Shown here: one piece after another, positions 6,842 through 13,282 of the stretch
How positions within the stretch are numbered: the first letter of the stretch is position 1
Layout: each line of letters starts with the position of its first letter
Origin: JBLHHI01 sp047614125
Lineage (GTDB): Bacteria > Bacteroidota > Bacteroidia > NS11-12g > UBA9320
Length of the DNA stretch: 13,611 nucleotides
Direction of reading: 5' to 3'
Assembly (NCBI GenBank): GCA_047614125.1
Contig: JBLHHI010000094.1
Span: forward strand, 1-13,611
The notes under the pieces: model-generated
Database searches by the model: none
What the model was told of the DNA's origin: nothing
Seen by the model: the letters and a program-made list of their open reading frames with translations, nothing else
Program-made: the position numbers and the translations under genes

Positions 6842-7845
6842 CTCAAATTGTATTAGGCGCCGCGGTTGGTGAGGCCGTTTTAGGACGAAAGGTTGGAAAC
6901 AAGGCAATGCTTTGGGGAGCCATTGGAGGCACCATTCCGGATTTAGATGTTATTGGACGCTATTTTTTAGACGATATTACCGCTTTAGAATGGCATCGCG
7001 GATTTTCACATTCGTTCATGTTTAGCCTTATAATGGCTCCGATTTTTGGTTGGATCATCCACCAACTGTATAAAAAGCGAGGAGAAGCCACCTTAAAAGG
7101 CTGGGTGTTGCTCATGTTTATGGCCTTTGTAACCCATCCTTTGTTGGATTGCCATACTACGTGGGGTACCCAGTTTTTATGGCCGTTTGATCTCCGGATT
7201 GCCTACAACAACATCTTTGTGATTGATCCTTTATATACCATTCCGTTCTTAGTCTTTTTAATTATGGCCATGCGGCAAAATAGAGTCTCGCCGAAACGGA
7301 AGAAATACAATACGTACGGACTGGTGATCAGTTCAATCTACATGGCAATAACATTATTGGTAAAAGGAATTACCTTTCATCAGTTTACCTCTAATCTTAA
7401 AGATCAGAAAATTGCGTACACCGAATTGTCTACGCGTCCCACTCCGTTTAACAGCATACTGTGGACGGCCAACGTTAACACCAAGGATTCCTTTTTGACG
7501 GCGTATTATTCGTTGTTTGATGGTGGACAGAAAATCAACTTTATAAGTTATCCAAAGAATCATCATCTATTAAAGGGGCATGAGAACGACGATCAAATTA
7601 AGCGGTTAATAAAGATTTGCAAAGGCTGGTACCTTTTGTATGAGGTTGATGGTCAGATGTATATGTCTGATTTGCGGTTTGGTGCAATGGGAGAGAGCAA
7701 GATGGATCCTCCGGGGTTTGTATTCACGCACAAGCTTCATTTGTTTCCGGATGGATATCACATAGAGCAAATTGATCCCTCAACCGACGATATGGGAGAG
7801 AATCTTAAATCGTTGTTTAAACGGATTGTAAAGAAACCCATTTAG
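6829..7845 (+). CDS. YdjM/DUF457 membrane-bound metal-dependent hydrolase
   Basis: This belongs to the YdjM/YbcI (DUF457, LexA-binding inner-membrane hydrolase) family, predicted metal-dependent hydrolases acting at the cytoplasmic membrane; the substrate is unknown. The family residues are visible: PDLD (Asp38, Asp40), HRGFSHS (His56, His61), HPLLDCHTTWG (His103, Asp107, His109) and WPFD (Asp121). Hydrophobic helices lie near 62-80, 92-106, 132-148 and 164-182. A soluble C-terminal region of about 150 residues (190-338) follows the last helix. The ATG lies 13 bases inside the upstream acyltransferase gene, implying translational coupling. No LexA-like site is seen. The gene ends just before a hairpin terminator. 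Confidence 0.88.
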   Translation: MDSVTQIVLGAAVGEAVLGRKVGNKAMLWGAIGGTIPDLDVIGRYFLDDITALEWHRGFSHSFMFSLIMAPIFGWIIHQLYKKRGEATLKGWVLLMFMAFVTHPLLDCHTTWGTQFLWPFDLRIAYNNIFVIDPLYTIPFLVFLIMAMRQNRVSPKRKKYNTYGLVISSIYMAITLLVKGITFHQFTSNLKDQKIAYTELSTRPTPFNSILWTANVNTKDSFLTAYYSLFDGGQKINFISYPKNHHLLKGHENDDQIKRLIKICKGWYLLYEVDGQMYMSDLRFGAMGESKMDPPGFVFTHKLHLFPDGYHIEQIDPSTDDMGENLKSLFKRIVKKPI

Positions 7846-7857
7846 CTTCGTTGAAAT

Positions 7858-7890
7858 CAGGGGGTTTATAAACATAAACCTTCCTGTTTT
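7858..7890 (+). terminator. Terminator closing the DUF6495-to-hydrolase operon
   Basis: CAGG (7858-7861) and GGTTTAT (7863-7869) pair with ATAAACC (7874-7880) and CCTG (7883-7886), leaving a small internal loop and a 4-nt apical loop. TTTT follows at 7887-7890. It begins 12 bases after the hydrolase stop codon. The T-tract is short, so termination may be partial. Confidence 0.65.
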
Positions 7891-7901
7891 CGCCTCACTA
7901 C

Positions 7902-7916
7902 TTGGATTCTATCCAA
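7902..7916. repeat. Short perfect hairpin in convergent gap
   Basis: TTGGAT, TCT, ATCCAA form a 6-bp stem with a 3-nt loop. It sits between the 3' ends of the hydrolase and DUF1761 genes. No T-run follows on either strand, so I do not call it a terminator. Confidence 0.3.
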
Positions 7917-7951
7917 ATCTGAATCTTAAAAGTTTAATCGAATTCAGGTTT

Positions 7952-8440
7952 TTAGGTGAACTGGCAAATGATGCCTCCCATTAGTGCTAAGGTAACAATC
8001 CAATATCCAGCATTAACCGCCACATATTTAGCACTTTTACGTTCAAATAATGCGTTTGAAGCAAATAATGGCAATGCAATAAATAATCCGGCAAATGAAC
8101 CGTGAATTAAACCGTGTTTAAAAGATCTAAAACTGTCGGCAACACCTACCTGAACCGCCTCGAGTGCGGTTTTCATGTCCAGACTAATTGCCTCATCCAT
8201 GAGCAAAGAGCCCAAAGCATTTTGGTGAATGACCACGCCATTTAATGCAAATGCCAGCATAGCTGCAAATACGTACCCTAATCCCATCATTAGGGGCATA
8301 TTGTCGCCTTTGATTTGTTCGTCGGTGATGCCGGTTTCTGCCTGCCAAACCTTTCCAAAAAGCATGGGGCCGTACCAAAGAAAGCCAAGTACCATTGGCA
8401 CTAAGGCAGATAATAAAATTACTGGTAAGCTAATTATCAT
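7952..8440 (-). CDS. DUF1761 family membrane protein
   Basis: This 162-residue integral membrane protein fits the DUF1761 family, of unknown function. The diagnostic N-terminal segment is GFLWYGPMLFGKVWQAETGIT (19-39), after a first helix at about 3-22. Further helices lie near 52-72, 110-130 and 138-158, giving four in all, with a polar stretch at 73-108 between the second and third. The gene follows the LysE-type gene by 42 bases on the same strand and could be read with it. The ATG start has no Shine-Dalgarno sequence, as is usual in this phylum. Confidence 0.85.
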   Translation of the reverse strand: MIISLPVILLSALVPMVLGFLWYGPMLFGKVWQAETGITDEQIKGDNMPLMMGLGYVFAAMLAFALNGVVIHQNALGSLLMDEAISLDMKTALEAVQVGVADSFRSFKHGLIHGSFAGLFIALPLFASNALFERKSAKYVAVNAGYWIVTLALMGGIICQFT

Positions 8441-8482
8441 AATATCAATTTTTAGAACATCAAAACTATAAAATTTATAGAA

Positions 8483-9112
8483 TTATCTCACTTGCAATAC
8501 AAATGCATGGTATAATAATCTGATGCTGAATACGATAAATATGATTCCAAGAACCTTGTAAATGCGCTTCTTGTTCAATTTATTCCAATACGATCGCAGT
8601 CGATCTGCCACCAATACCTTCGTAAGGTCGGTTGCCACAATACCGGCTAAACTGGCGATTAAATATCCGATGGCCTCCAAGTTTGTGGTTCCGGTTGTGC
8701 GCGCATCTTGAACCACAAAAATCCAAACCACCAGAACGAAGGGGTTGATAAAGTTTATTAAATACGCTTTGACAAAATCGGCCCAAAGCGTGCTTTTTAC
8801 GGAGATTGCTGGTTTCTTTTTCTTGGTGGAATGAATGCCACCTCCAAAACGGATGTTTTTTATGCCGAGGGTCATGAGCATGACAAACCCTAAAATGGTA
8901 ACAAAGAGTTCCATGCCCATAGAAACATGAACCAGGCTAAAGCCTTGATATACAGCCAATACAAAGAGGATGTCGCCCAAAATGATGCCCAAGGCTGCCA
9001 TCAGGCCATGACGTTTGCCTCGTTCGGCGCTGGCTTCCAGCAAGTGAAAAAACACAGGCCCAATGAAAATTATCATGGAAACGCCGACGATAAATCCTTT
9101 GAGAAGAAACAT
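8483..9112 (-). CDS. LysE-family amino acid/metabolite exporter
   Basis: This 209-residue inner-membrane protein belongs to the LysE/RhtB translocator superfamily, which exports amino acids or related small solutes. It shows the family's N-terminal pattern FIGPVFFHLLEASAERGKRHGLMAALG (16-42) with the GP pair at 18-19, and NFINPFVLVVW (120-130) in the second half. About six hydrophobic helices are visible, with a basic loop (STKKKK, 95-100) between the halves. The substrate cannot be told from sequence. It is divergent from the DUF2130 gene across 152 bases containing two AATTTAAAT sites, and is probably co-transcribed with the downstream DUF1761 gene. Confidence 0.88.
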   Translation of the reverse strand: MFLLKGFIVGVSMIIFIGPVFFHLLEASAERGKRHGLMAALGIILGDILFVLAVYQGFSLVHVSMGMELFVTILGFVMLMTLGIKNIRFGGGIHSTKKKKPAISVKSTLWADFVKAYLINFINPFVLVVWIFVVQDARTTGTTNLEAIGYLIASLAGIVATDLTKVLVADRLRSYWNKLNKKRIYKVLGIIFIVFSIRLLYHAFVLQVR

Positions 9113-9159
9113 GGATTAAAGAATGTTTTGCATATTGATTCTGCGAAGTTCAACAATTG

Positions 9160-9188
9160 AATTTAAATCAACCGTAGATAATTTAAAT
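9160..9188. promoter_or_regulatory. Paired AATTTAAAT sites between divergent genes
   Basis: AATTTAAAT occurs at 9160-9168 and 9180-9188, exactly 20 bases apart (about two helical turns). Each copy contains the palindrome ATTTAAAT. The pair lies 48-76 bases upstream of the LysE-type start and 43-71 bases upstream of the -33 box of the DUF2130 promoter. This layout is typical of a dimeric regulator site, but the AT-rich sequence makes chance occurrence possible. Confidence 0.35.
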
Positions 9189-9230
9189 ATCGGATGTGCA
9201 TAACCATTGGTGGAAATCTGTTTGAGCTGT

Positions 9231-9260
9231 TTTGTAAACCTTGGATACGACGTATTTTTG
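9231..9260 (+). promoter_or_regulatory. Bacteroidota promoter of the DUF2130 gene
   Basis: TTTG (9231-9234), an 18-base spacer, then TATTTTTG (9253-9260) match the -33 TTTG and -7 TAnnTTTG boxes with normal spacing. The ATG follows only four bases after the -7 box, so transcription should begin at or next to the start codon. This is the most complete promoter in the window. Confidence 0.7.
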
Positions 9261-9264
9261 AATC

Positions 9265-10512
9265 ATGTCAACTTCTTCCCAAATTAATTGTCCGAATTGC
9301 AATACAGCCATCGATGTAAACGAGATTCTAACACATCAGATGGAGCAGAAATTTAAGCAGCAACGCTCAACCGAGGCGGCAGAGCTCAAGAAAAAAGAAG
9401 AGGCTTTTCAAAAACAACAAGAGGAGTTTGCGCAATTGAAAAAGCGCGAAAATGAACTCTTCAAAGAGCGTTTGGCGGCTAAGGAGGCTGAGCAGGAGCG
9501 AACGATTCGTGAGAAATTGAAGCTAGAAGTTGATAAAGAACAATCCGAACAGATTGCCTTGATTCAGAAGGAGTTAAACGAAAAATCGGAGCAAGTTAAA
9601 GAACTGAACAAAACAAAGGCCGAGATCGAGCGCATGAAGCGCGAAAAGGACGAATTGAAAGAAAAATTGGAGTTGGAAAACCAAAAAAAGTTGAACATCA
9701 TCTTATTAGAAGAACGTGAAAAATACAACAAGCAGGCGGGCGAGCGCTTTGAAATGCGCGAAAAGGAGTTGATAAAGCAGTTGGAAGATCAAAAGAAACT
9801 TACCGAGGAAATGAAACGCAAGCAGGAGCAGGGCTCGATGCAGCTGCAGGGTGAGGTTCAAGAACTCGCCATTGAAGAATACTTGACCAATGTATTTCCG
9901 CTCGATTCGATCGAAGAAATCAAAAAGGGCGCTCGCGGAGGCGATTGTTTGCAGGTAGTAAACACTCGAACTCGATTAAACTGTGGCACCATTTATTACG
10001 AAAGCAAACGAACCAAAGACTTCCAACCTACCTGGATTGAAAAGTTTAAGAACGACATTCGGGAACGGAATGCAGGCATCGGTGTTTTGGTTACCGAAGT
10101 AATGCCTTCCGACATGGACCGAATGGGCTTAAAAGACGGCATTTGGATCTGCACCTATGAGGAGTTTAAAGGACTTTGTAAGGTGCTTCGAGAATCCATC
10201 ATCCAACTAAGTGCTGCCAAGGCCAGTCAGGAAAACCGAGGCGACAAAATGAGCGTGTTGTATGATTTTCTAACTTCCAACGCTTTTAAGCTTCAAATTG
10301 AAGGCATAGTGGATGGATTTACGCAAATGCAAATTGATTTGGATTCGGAGAAACGCTCAATGCAACGCATATGGAAGAGTCGGGAAAAACAGATAGAACG
10401 GGTAATAACCAATACCATCGATATGTACGGTTCGATCAAAGGCATTGCCGGCAGTGCCATTGCACCAATTAAGTCGTTGGAGCTTGGCGGAGGGGAAGAT
10501 GATGATGGTTAA
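9265..10512 (+). CDS. DUF2130 protein, coiled coil plus PD-(D/E)XK-like core
   Basis: This 415-residue protein belongs to the DUF2130 family, of unknown function. Residues 1-20 include CPNC (9-12), half of a zinc ribbon. Residues about 25-190 are a long Glu/Lys/Gln-rich coiled coil. The conserved domain follows (195-400) with EEYLTNVFPLDSIEEIKKG, GGD (Asp227), and YYESKRTK (Glu246-Ser-Lys248) on the next strand. This D...ExK arrangement resembles the catalytic core of PD-(D/E)XK nucleases, so a nucleic-acid-cleaving role is plausible but unproven. The C-terminus ends in an acidic tail (GGGEDDDG). There is no signal peptide or membrane helix. It has its own promoter, four bases before the ATG, and is divergent from the LysE-type gene. 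Family membership is firm; the function is inferred. Confidence 0.88.
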   Translation: MSTSSQINCPNCNTAIDVNEILTHQMEQKFKQQRSTEAAELKKKEEAFQKQQEEFAQLKKRENELFKERLAAKEAEQERTIREKLKLEVDKEQSEQIALIQKELNEKSEQVKELNKTKAEIERMKREKDELKEKLELENQKKLNIILLEEREKYNKQAGERFEMREKELIKQLEDQKKLTEEMKRKQEQGSMQLQGEVQELAIEEYLTNVFPLDSIEEIKKGARGGDCLQVVNTRTRLNCGTIYYESKRTKDFQPTWIEKFKNDIRERNAGIGVLVTEVMPSDMDRMGLKDGIWICTYEEFKGLCKVLRESIIQLSAAKASQENRGDKMSVLYDFLTSNAFKLQIEGIVDGFTQMQIDLDSEKRSMQRIWKSREKQIERVITNTIDMYGSIKGIAGSAIAPIKSLELGGGEDDDG

Positions 10513-10519
10513 TGCTTAA

Positions 10520-10633
10520 AGATTGATGGTTGATGGTTGATGAAGGGTACATGGAAAATGGCTAATCTGGAGAAATTCAGGCTTCATCAGAGCTAAACCT
10601 TATTGACATTTTAAATGAATAAATGGTTGATTT
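10520..10633 (+). repeat. Dispersed intergenic repeat, copy B, with TGATGGT tandem start
   Basis: Bases 10580-10629 are the counterpart of 331-380 (about 39 of 49 aligned positions identical). The stretch begins with a 7-base unit TGATGGT repeated about three times (10523-10543). It fills the gap between the 3' ends of the DUF2130 and SGNH genes, where no good terminator is visible. Confidence 0.5.
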
Positions 10634-11353
10634 TTAAATGGATGGTATGTGCAATTCCGGCAAATACGGGCGAATAATTGTTTGCCATAGATTGTAACCT
10701 TCCAAGGTAAGGTGCAGTCCATCAAAGCCATATTCCGCACTCAATTCACCTTCGTCATTTAAAAAATGATCAAAGAGATTGATGTAATATACATTTTCTC
10801 GTTCCGCCAATAGTTCTACTTCTTTATTAAGTTTTTTAATGTCCTTTTGTTGAATATAGTTCGGATTTACTTTCGAATTTGGCAAGGTACTCTGGAGGTA
10901 AATAATGGTATTGGGACTAATCAGCTGTATGCTGTCGACGGCGGCCTTGTAATCGGATACGAACCGATCAAAGGGTCGTTTAATGAGCAAGTCGTTAATA
11001 CCCATCATAACAAATATTTTTTTTGGATGTTGTCGGGCAATATCTCCAATGCGGAACTTTAAACCCAACGAATTATCCCCACCAATACCCCGATCTTTTA
11101 CGTTCAGGTTTTGGTAGTATTCTGCCCAATTCATCCGCTCGGTAATGCTGTTGCCAACAAATACAATTGAATTGGTGTCTATCGGTAAGCTGTTGTGAAT
11201 CAGTGATTTATTCAGTGTTCGTTCTGGAACTTCGGTTCGAAGCAGCTCGTTTTTCTTGGTTTTTGACCAATAGGAAGAAAGGGCAAGGTAGCCGGCAATG
11301 ATGTTGAGTGCGATCGAAGCAAAAAGAAGAAGTTTAAGGGGAATTTTGGGCAT
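10634..11353 (-). CDS. Membrane-anchored SGNH/GDSL-family hydrolase
   Basis: This is a lipase/esterase-fold hydrolase that would cleave ester or acetyl groups, probably on envelope or extracellular glycans or lipids; the substrate is unknown. From the ATG at 11353 it has 239 residues: an N-terminal helix (about 7-28) acting as anchor or signal, then the SGNH blocks. Block I is VGNSITE (Ser69 nucleophile, Asn replacing Asp of the GDS form), block II has GIGGDNS (89-95), block III is GIND (Asn120), and block V is DGLHLT (Asp211, His214). All four catalytic blocks are intact. The frame is open to 11422, but a perfect -7 box (TATCTTTG) lies inside that extension, 25 bases before the ATG at 11353, so the shorter start is preferred. 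Confidence 0.9.
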   Translation of the reverse strand: MPKIPLKLLLFASIALNIIAGYLALSSYWSKTKKNELLRTEVPERTLNKSLIHNSLPIDTNSIVFVGNSITERMNWAEYYQNLNVKDRGIGGDNSLGLKFRIGDIARQHPKKIFVMMGINDLLIKRPFDRFVSDYKAAVDSIQLISPNTIIYLQSTLPNSKVNPNYIQQKDIKKLNKEVELLAERENVYYINLFDHFLNDEGELSAEYGFDGLHLTLEGYNLWQTIIRPYLPELHIPSI

Positions 11354-11378
11354 GTGAAAAGCTGGAATTTGATGGGTG

Positions 11379-11386
11379 CAAAGATA
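11379..11386 (-). promoter_or_regulatory. Bacteroidota -7 box (TATCTTTG) of the SGNH gene
   Basis: On the minus strand TATCTTTG matches TAnnTTTG exactly and stands 25 bases before the ATG at 11353, a normal leader length. A TTTG occurs 24 bases upstream (11411-11414), somewhat farther than the usual spacing. The box helps to set the start of the SGNH gene. Confidence 0.6.
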
Positions 11387-11569
11387 TCCATTCGCCCAAA
11401 CTATAAACCACAAATAATGCATTAATATGATGGCGCGGTTAATTGCAATATCAGTGCTATTCTATAAAAATCCCTGAGATAATTTTGCCAAGAATGAAAT
11501 GCATTTTTTGTATAAATGACGGATATTCAATATTGCTAGCAGTCGTATTACCTTTTTTAGGGGAAGAAG

Positions 11570-11584
11570 GGCCTTTCAAAGGCC
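11570..11584. repeat. Perfect 15-bp palindrome
   Basis: GGCCTTTCAAAGGCC is symmetric about its central C and could form a short stem with a small loop. It has no T-run after it. Confidence 0.4.
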
Positions 11585-11654
11585 ATGAAGTACAATGGTC
11601 ATCCCTAAGCACGCCTATAAATGGCAGAAGAATCTCTTTCTAGTACACCTTGAG

Positions 11655-11675
11655 ATTTCATCCTTCGGTGAACAA
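11655..11675 (+). repeat. 21-bp direct repeat, copy 1
   Basis: This stretch is identical over 21 bases to 12022-12042; its core is CATCCTTCGGTGAACAA. The repeat starts are 367 bases apart and the flanks differ on both sides. At this length identity by chance is unlikely. Confidence 0.75.
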
Positions 11676-11713
11676 AACCACAAAAGTCCTGCGGAATATG
11701 ATGAACAAGGGAC

Positions 11714-11829
11714 TTTAACATTGAACATCATTGCCACCCAACCATATGCGTCTTTCAGAGACGCTTCAACATCGTCTTCCAGAGGCGAAGCCGTTGGATC
11801 TCCTTATGACTGTAACAACCAATGTTGAA
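11714..11829. other. Possible multi-branched structured element
   Basis: TTTAACATTG (11714-11723) pairs with CAATGTTGAA (11820-11829) over 10 positions, including one G-U pair, enclosing the two tandem hairpins at 11748-11788. The pattern resembles a branched RNA fold, but it could also be a DNA repeat. An alternative pairing, AAAGTCC (11683-11689) with GGACTTT (11710-11716), competes for three bases. No promoter or terminator clearly belongs to it. Confidence 0.25.
11748..11788. repeat. Two tandem 24-bp hairpin units
   Basis: GCGTCT-TTCAG-AGACGC (11748-11764) and TCGTCT-TCCAG-AGGCGA (11772-11788, one G-U pair) are spaced by exactly 24 bases. The units share the pattern CGTCTTNCAGAGRCG, so they look like diverged copies. 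Each forms a 6-bp stem with a 5-nt loop. Confidence 0.55.
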
Positions 11830-11881
11830 TAATTCCGGTACCCTTCACCAGGAGATACTTCCATGCCTACGCAAGCTTCGG

Positions 11882-11911
11882 CTGGCGCGGCGCTTTCGCG
11901 CTGTATGCCAG
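11882..11911. repeat. Strong GC-rich hairpin
   Basis: CTGGC (11882-11886) pairs with GCCAG (11907-11911); 11887-11893 pairs with 11898-11904 including two G-U pairs; the apical loop is TTTC and a 2-base bulge (11905-11906) separates the stems. That gives 12 pairs in 30 bases. No T-run follows on either strand, so it is not a simple terminator. Confidence 0.6.
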
Positions 11912-12021
11912 GTAGAGGAGAAGCAAGTTGATAGAAAACTAATTAGTTAAATGGTCTTTATACGCTTCCCAAACTCGTCTTCAAAGATGCATCACAAATT
12001 CGCATCCGTCATGTTCTAAAC

Positions 12022-12042
12022 ATTTCATCCTTCGGTGAACAA
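12022..12042 (+). repeat. 21-bp direct repeat, copy 2
   Basis: This is the second copy of the sequence at 11655-11675, in the same orientation. The two copies bracket a 346-base segment that contains all the internal hairpins of this intergenic region except the palindrome at 11570-11584. Confidence 0.75.
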
Positions 12043-12085
12043 GCCATCCAAGCTCTACGAAAATAGGTGGTCATTTTCTATGACG

Positions 12086-12119
12086 TTTGTGTTTAAGAAG
12101 AAAAGATATTGTTACCTTG
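12086..12119 (+). promoter_or_regulatory. Possible promoter of the DUF3179 gene
   Basis: TTTG (12086-12089) and TACCTTG (12113-12119) resemble the -33 and -7 boxes, but the -7 box lacks one T and the spacer is 23 bases, longer than usual. The ATG at 12137 follows 17 bases later. Confidence 0.35.
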
Positions 12120-12136
12120 CTCTCTTAATAACGTGA

Positions 12137-13282
12137 ATGAAATCGTATACAAGCCTCATCGCTTTCCTGGTATTATTGTTTACCACACTTTCAGCGGACG
12201 CACAAATCAACAATCCAAACAACATTCCTCTTAAATGGGATACTGATACAACTCGTACAACCGTGCCCTTATCGGAGTTTCAAGTCGTAATGCCGGCGGG
12301 CAGCTTTCCGGAATTGAATTATCCGGCCTTTGTTGGAAAGGAAGAGGGCTTGCGCGATTACTTTGCGCACGAACCCGTAATTGCGGTCAATATCAACGGT
12401 GAACAAAAAGCCTATCCGCTCAATGTACTCACCATGCATGAAATGTCGAACGACAGCTGTGGCGGCGTGCCCATTCTTCCAACTTTTTGTCCCTTGTGCA
12501 ACTCGAGTGTCGTCTACGATCGACGGCTAACGGTAGATGATAAAGAATACGTATTCGACTTTGAGGTTTCGGGTATGCTTCGCCACAGCGACATGGTTAT
12601 GGTTGATCAACAAACGCACACATGGTGGCAACAACTCATGGGAGAGGGCTTGGTTGGTGAACTGGCTGGAAGCGAGTTGAATGTTGTATCATCCATGATA
12701 TTATCGGTCGAAGAATTTTTTGATCACTATCCCAATGGCAAGATATTATCTCATCACCCGGGTACGGAAGTGGAGAAGATGTACGGGCACAACCCGTACG
12801 TGCATTACGACAGCGCTGGCCATCTGCCGTTTGCAAGATATTTCGATACCACCAGCATCGATCACAGACTGGCCCCAATGGAACGAATTATCAGTTTGAG
12901 GGCCGGCGATAACTATCGAATTTACCCCTTTACCGAATTGGCAAAATCGGGCGTGGTTAACGATGATTTCGAAAATAGAAATCTTGTGGTGTTTTATGAA
13001 GAGGAGGTGGTCTCGGTATTGGATGAAGATGACATATCCAAGTCAAAAACGATCGGTTCAGCAACGGTTTTTATGTCGAAGATTGATGGTAAAGACCTGT
13101 TGTTTAAGATGGAAGGTGAAAACTTCGTCGACAGCGAAACTGGGAGTTCTTGGGACATTACTGGCTTGTGCATCGATGGCAGCTTAAAGGGAACACAATT
13201 ATTTGCCTTTAATCACACCAACCACTTTGCCTTTGCATGGTTGAGTTTTTATCCGGATTCGGATATTTATAAACGTGATTAG
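12137..13282 (+). CDS. Exported DUF3179 domain protein
   Basis: This is a secreted or periplasmic protein of the DUF3179 family, whose biochemical function is not established. The 381 residues begin with a signal peptide (hydrophobic 6-18, likely cleavage near SADA-22). The family signature is clear: KAYPLNVLTMHEMSND (91-106, with His101 and Glu102), then FCPLCNSSVVYDR (117-129, Cys118 and Cys121), SGMLRHSDMVMVD (145-157) and TWWQQ (162-166). The C-terminal half ends with HTNHFAFAW (about 359-367). The CxxC pair and nearby His/Glu would suit metal, heme or redox chemistry, but that is inference. It is flanked by gene-free regions on both sides, so it is probably transcribed alone. Confidence 0.88.
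   Translation: MKSYTSLIAFLVLLFTTLSADAQINNPNNIPLKWDTDTTRTTVPLSEFQVVMPAGSFPELNYPAFVGKEEGLRDYFAHEPVIAVNINGEQKAYPLNVLTMHEMSNDSCGGVPILPTFCPLCNSSVVYDRRLTVDDKEYVFDFEVSGMLRHSDMVMVDQQTHTWWQQLMGEGLVGELAGSELNVVSSMILSVEEFFDHYPNGKILSHHPGTEVEKMYGHNPYVHYDSAGHLPFARYFDTTSIDHRLAPMERIISLRAGDNYRIYPFTELAKSGVVNDDFENRNLVVFYEEEVVSVLDEDDISKSKTIGSATVFMSKIDGKDLLFKMEGENFVDSETGSSWDITGLCIDGSLKGTQLFAFNHTNHFAFAWLSFYPDSDIYKRD

Larger units (their letters stand above)
11423..12085. other. Gene-free, repeat- and hairpin-rich intergenic region
   Basis: No credible protein is encoded here in any frame; the longest open frames have no recognisable similarity and poor starts. The stretch contains a 15-bp palindrome (11570-11584), two identical 21-bp direct repeats (11655-11675 and 12022-12042), nested inverted repeats (11682-11829), two tandem hairpins (11748-11788) and a strong GC-rich hairpin (11882-11911). 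Its local base composition differs from the neighbouring genes. It may be a decayed mobile element, a structured RNA, or accumulated intergenic repeats. Confidence 0.6.

Noticed and set aside
6829..7845. LexA/SOS control of the YdjM-type gene, as in Escherichia coli
   Set aside because: No SOS-box-like palindrome lies upstream, and the gene is embedded in an overlapping operon, so that regulation is not supported here.
11354..11422. Longer form of the SGNH hydrolase starting at 11422
   Set aside because: The perfect -7 box at 11379-11386 lies inside this extension, and the ATG at 11353 gives a clean N-terminal membrane helix.
11443..11828. Open frames of 66 and 77 codons in the gene-free region
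   Set aside because: They have no recognisable similarity, overlap each other, run through hairpins and repeats, and one starts at TTG. They look like chance frames.
11640..12060. Decayed protein gene on the minus strand, such as a GIY-YIG nuclease
   Set aside because: Translation of the minus-strand frames gave frequent stops and no convincing family motif.
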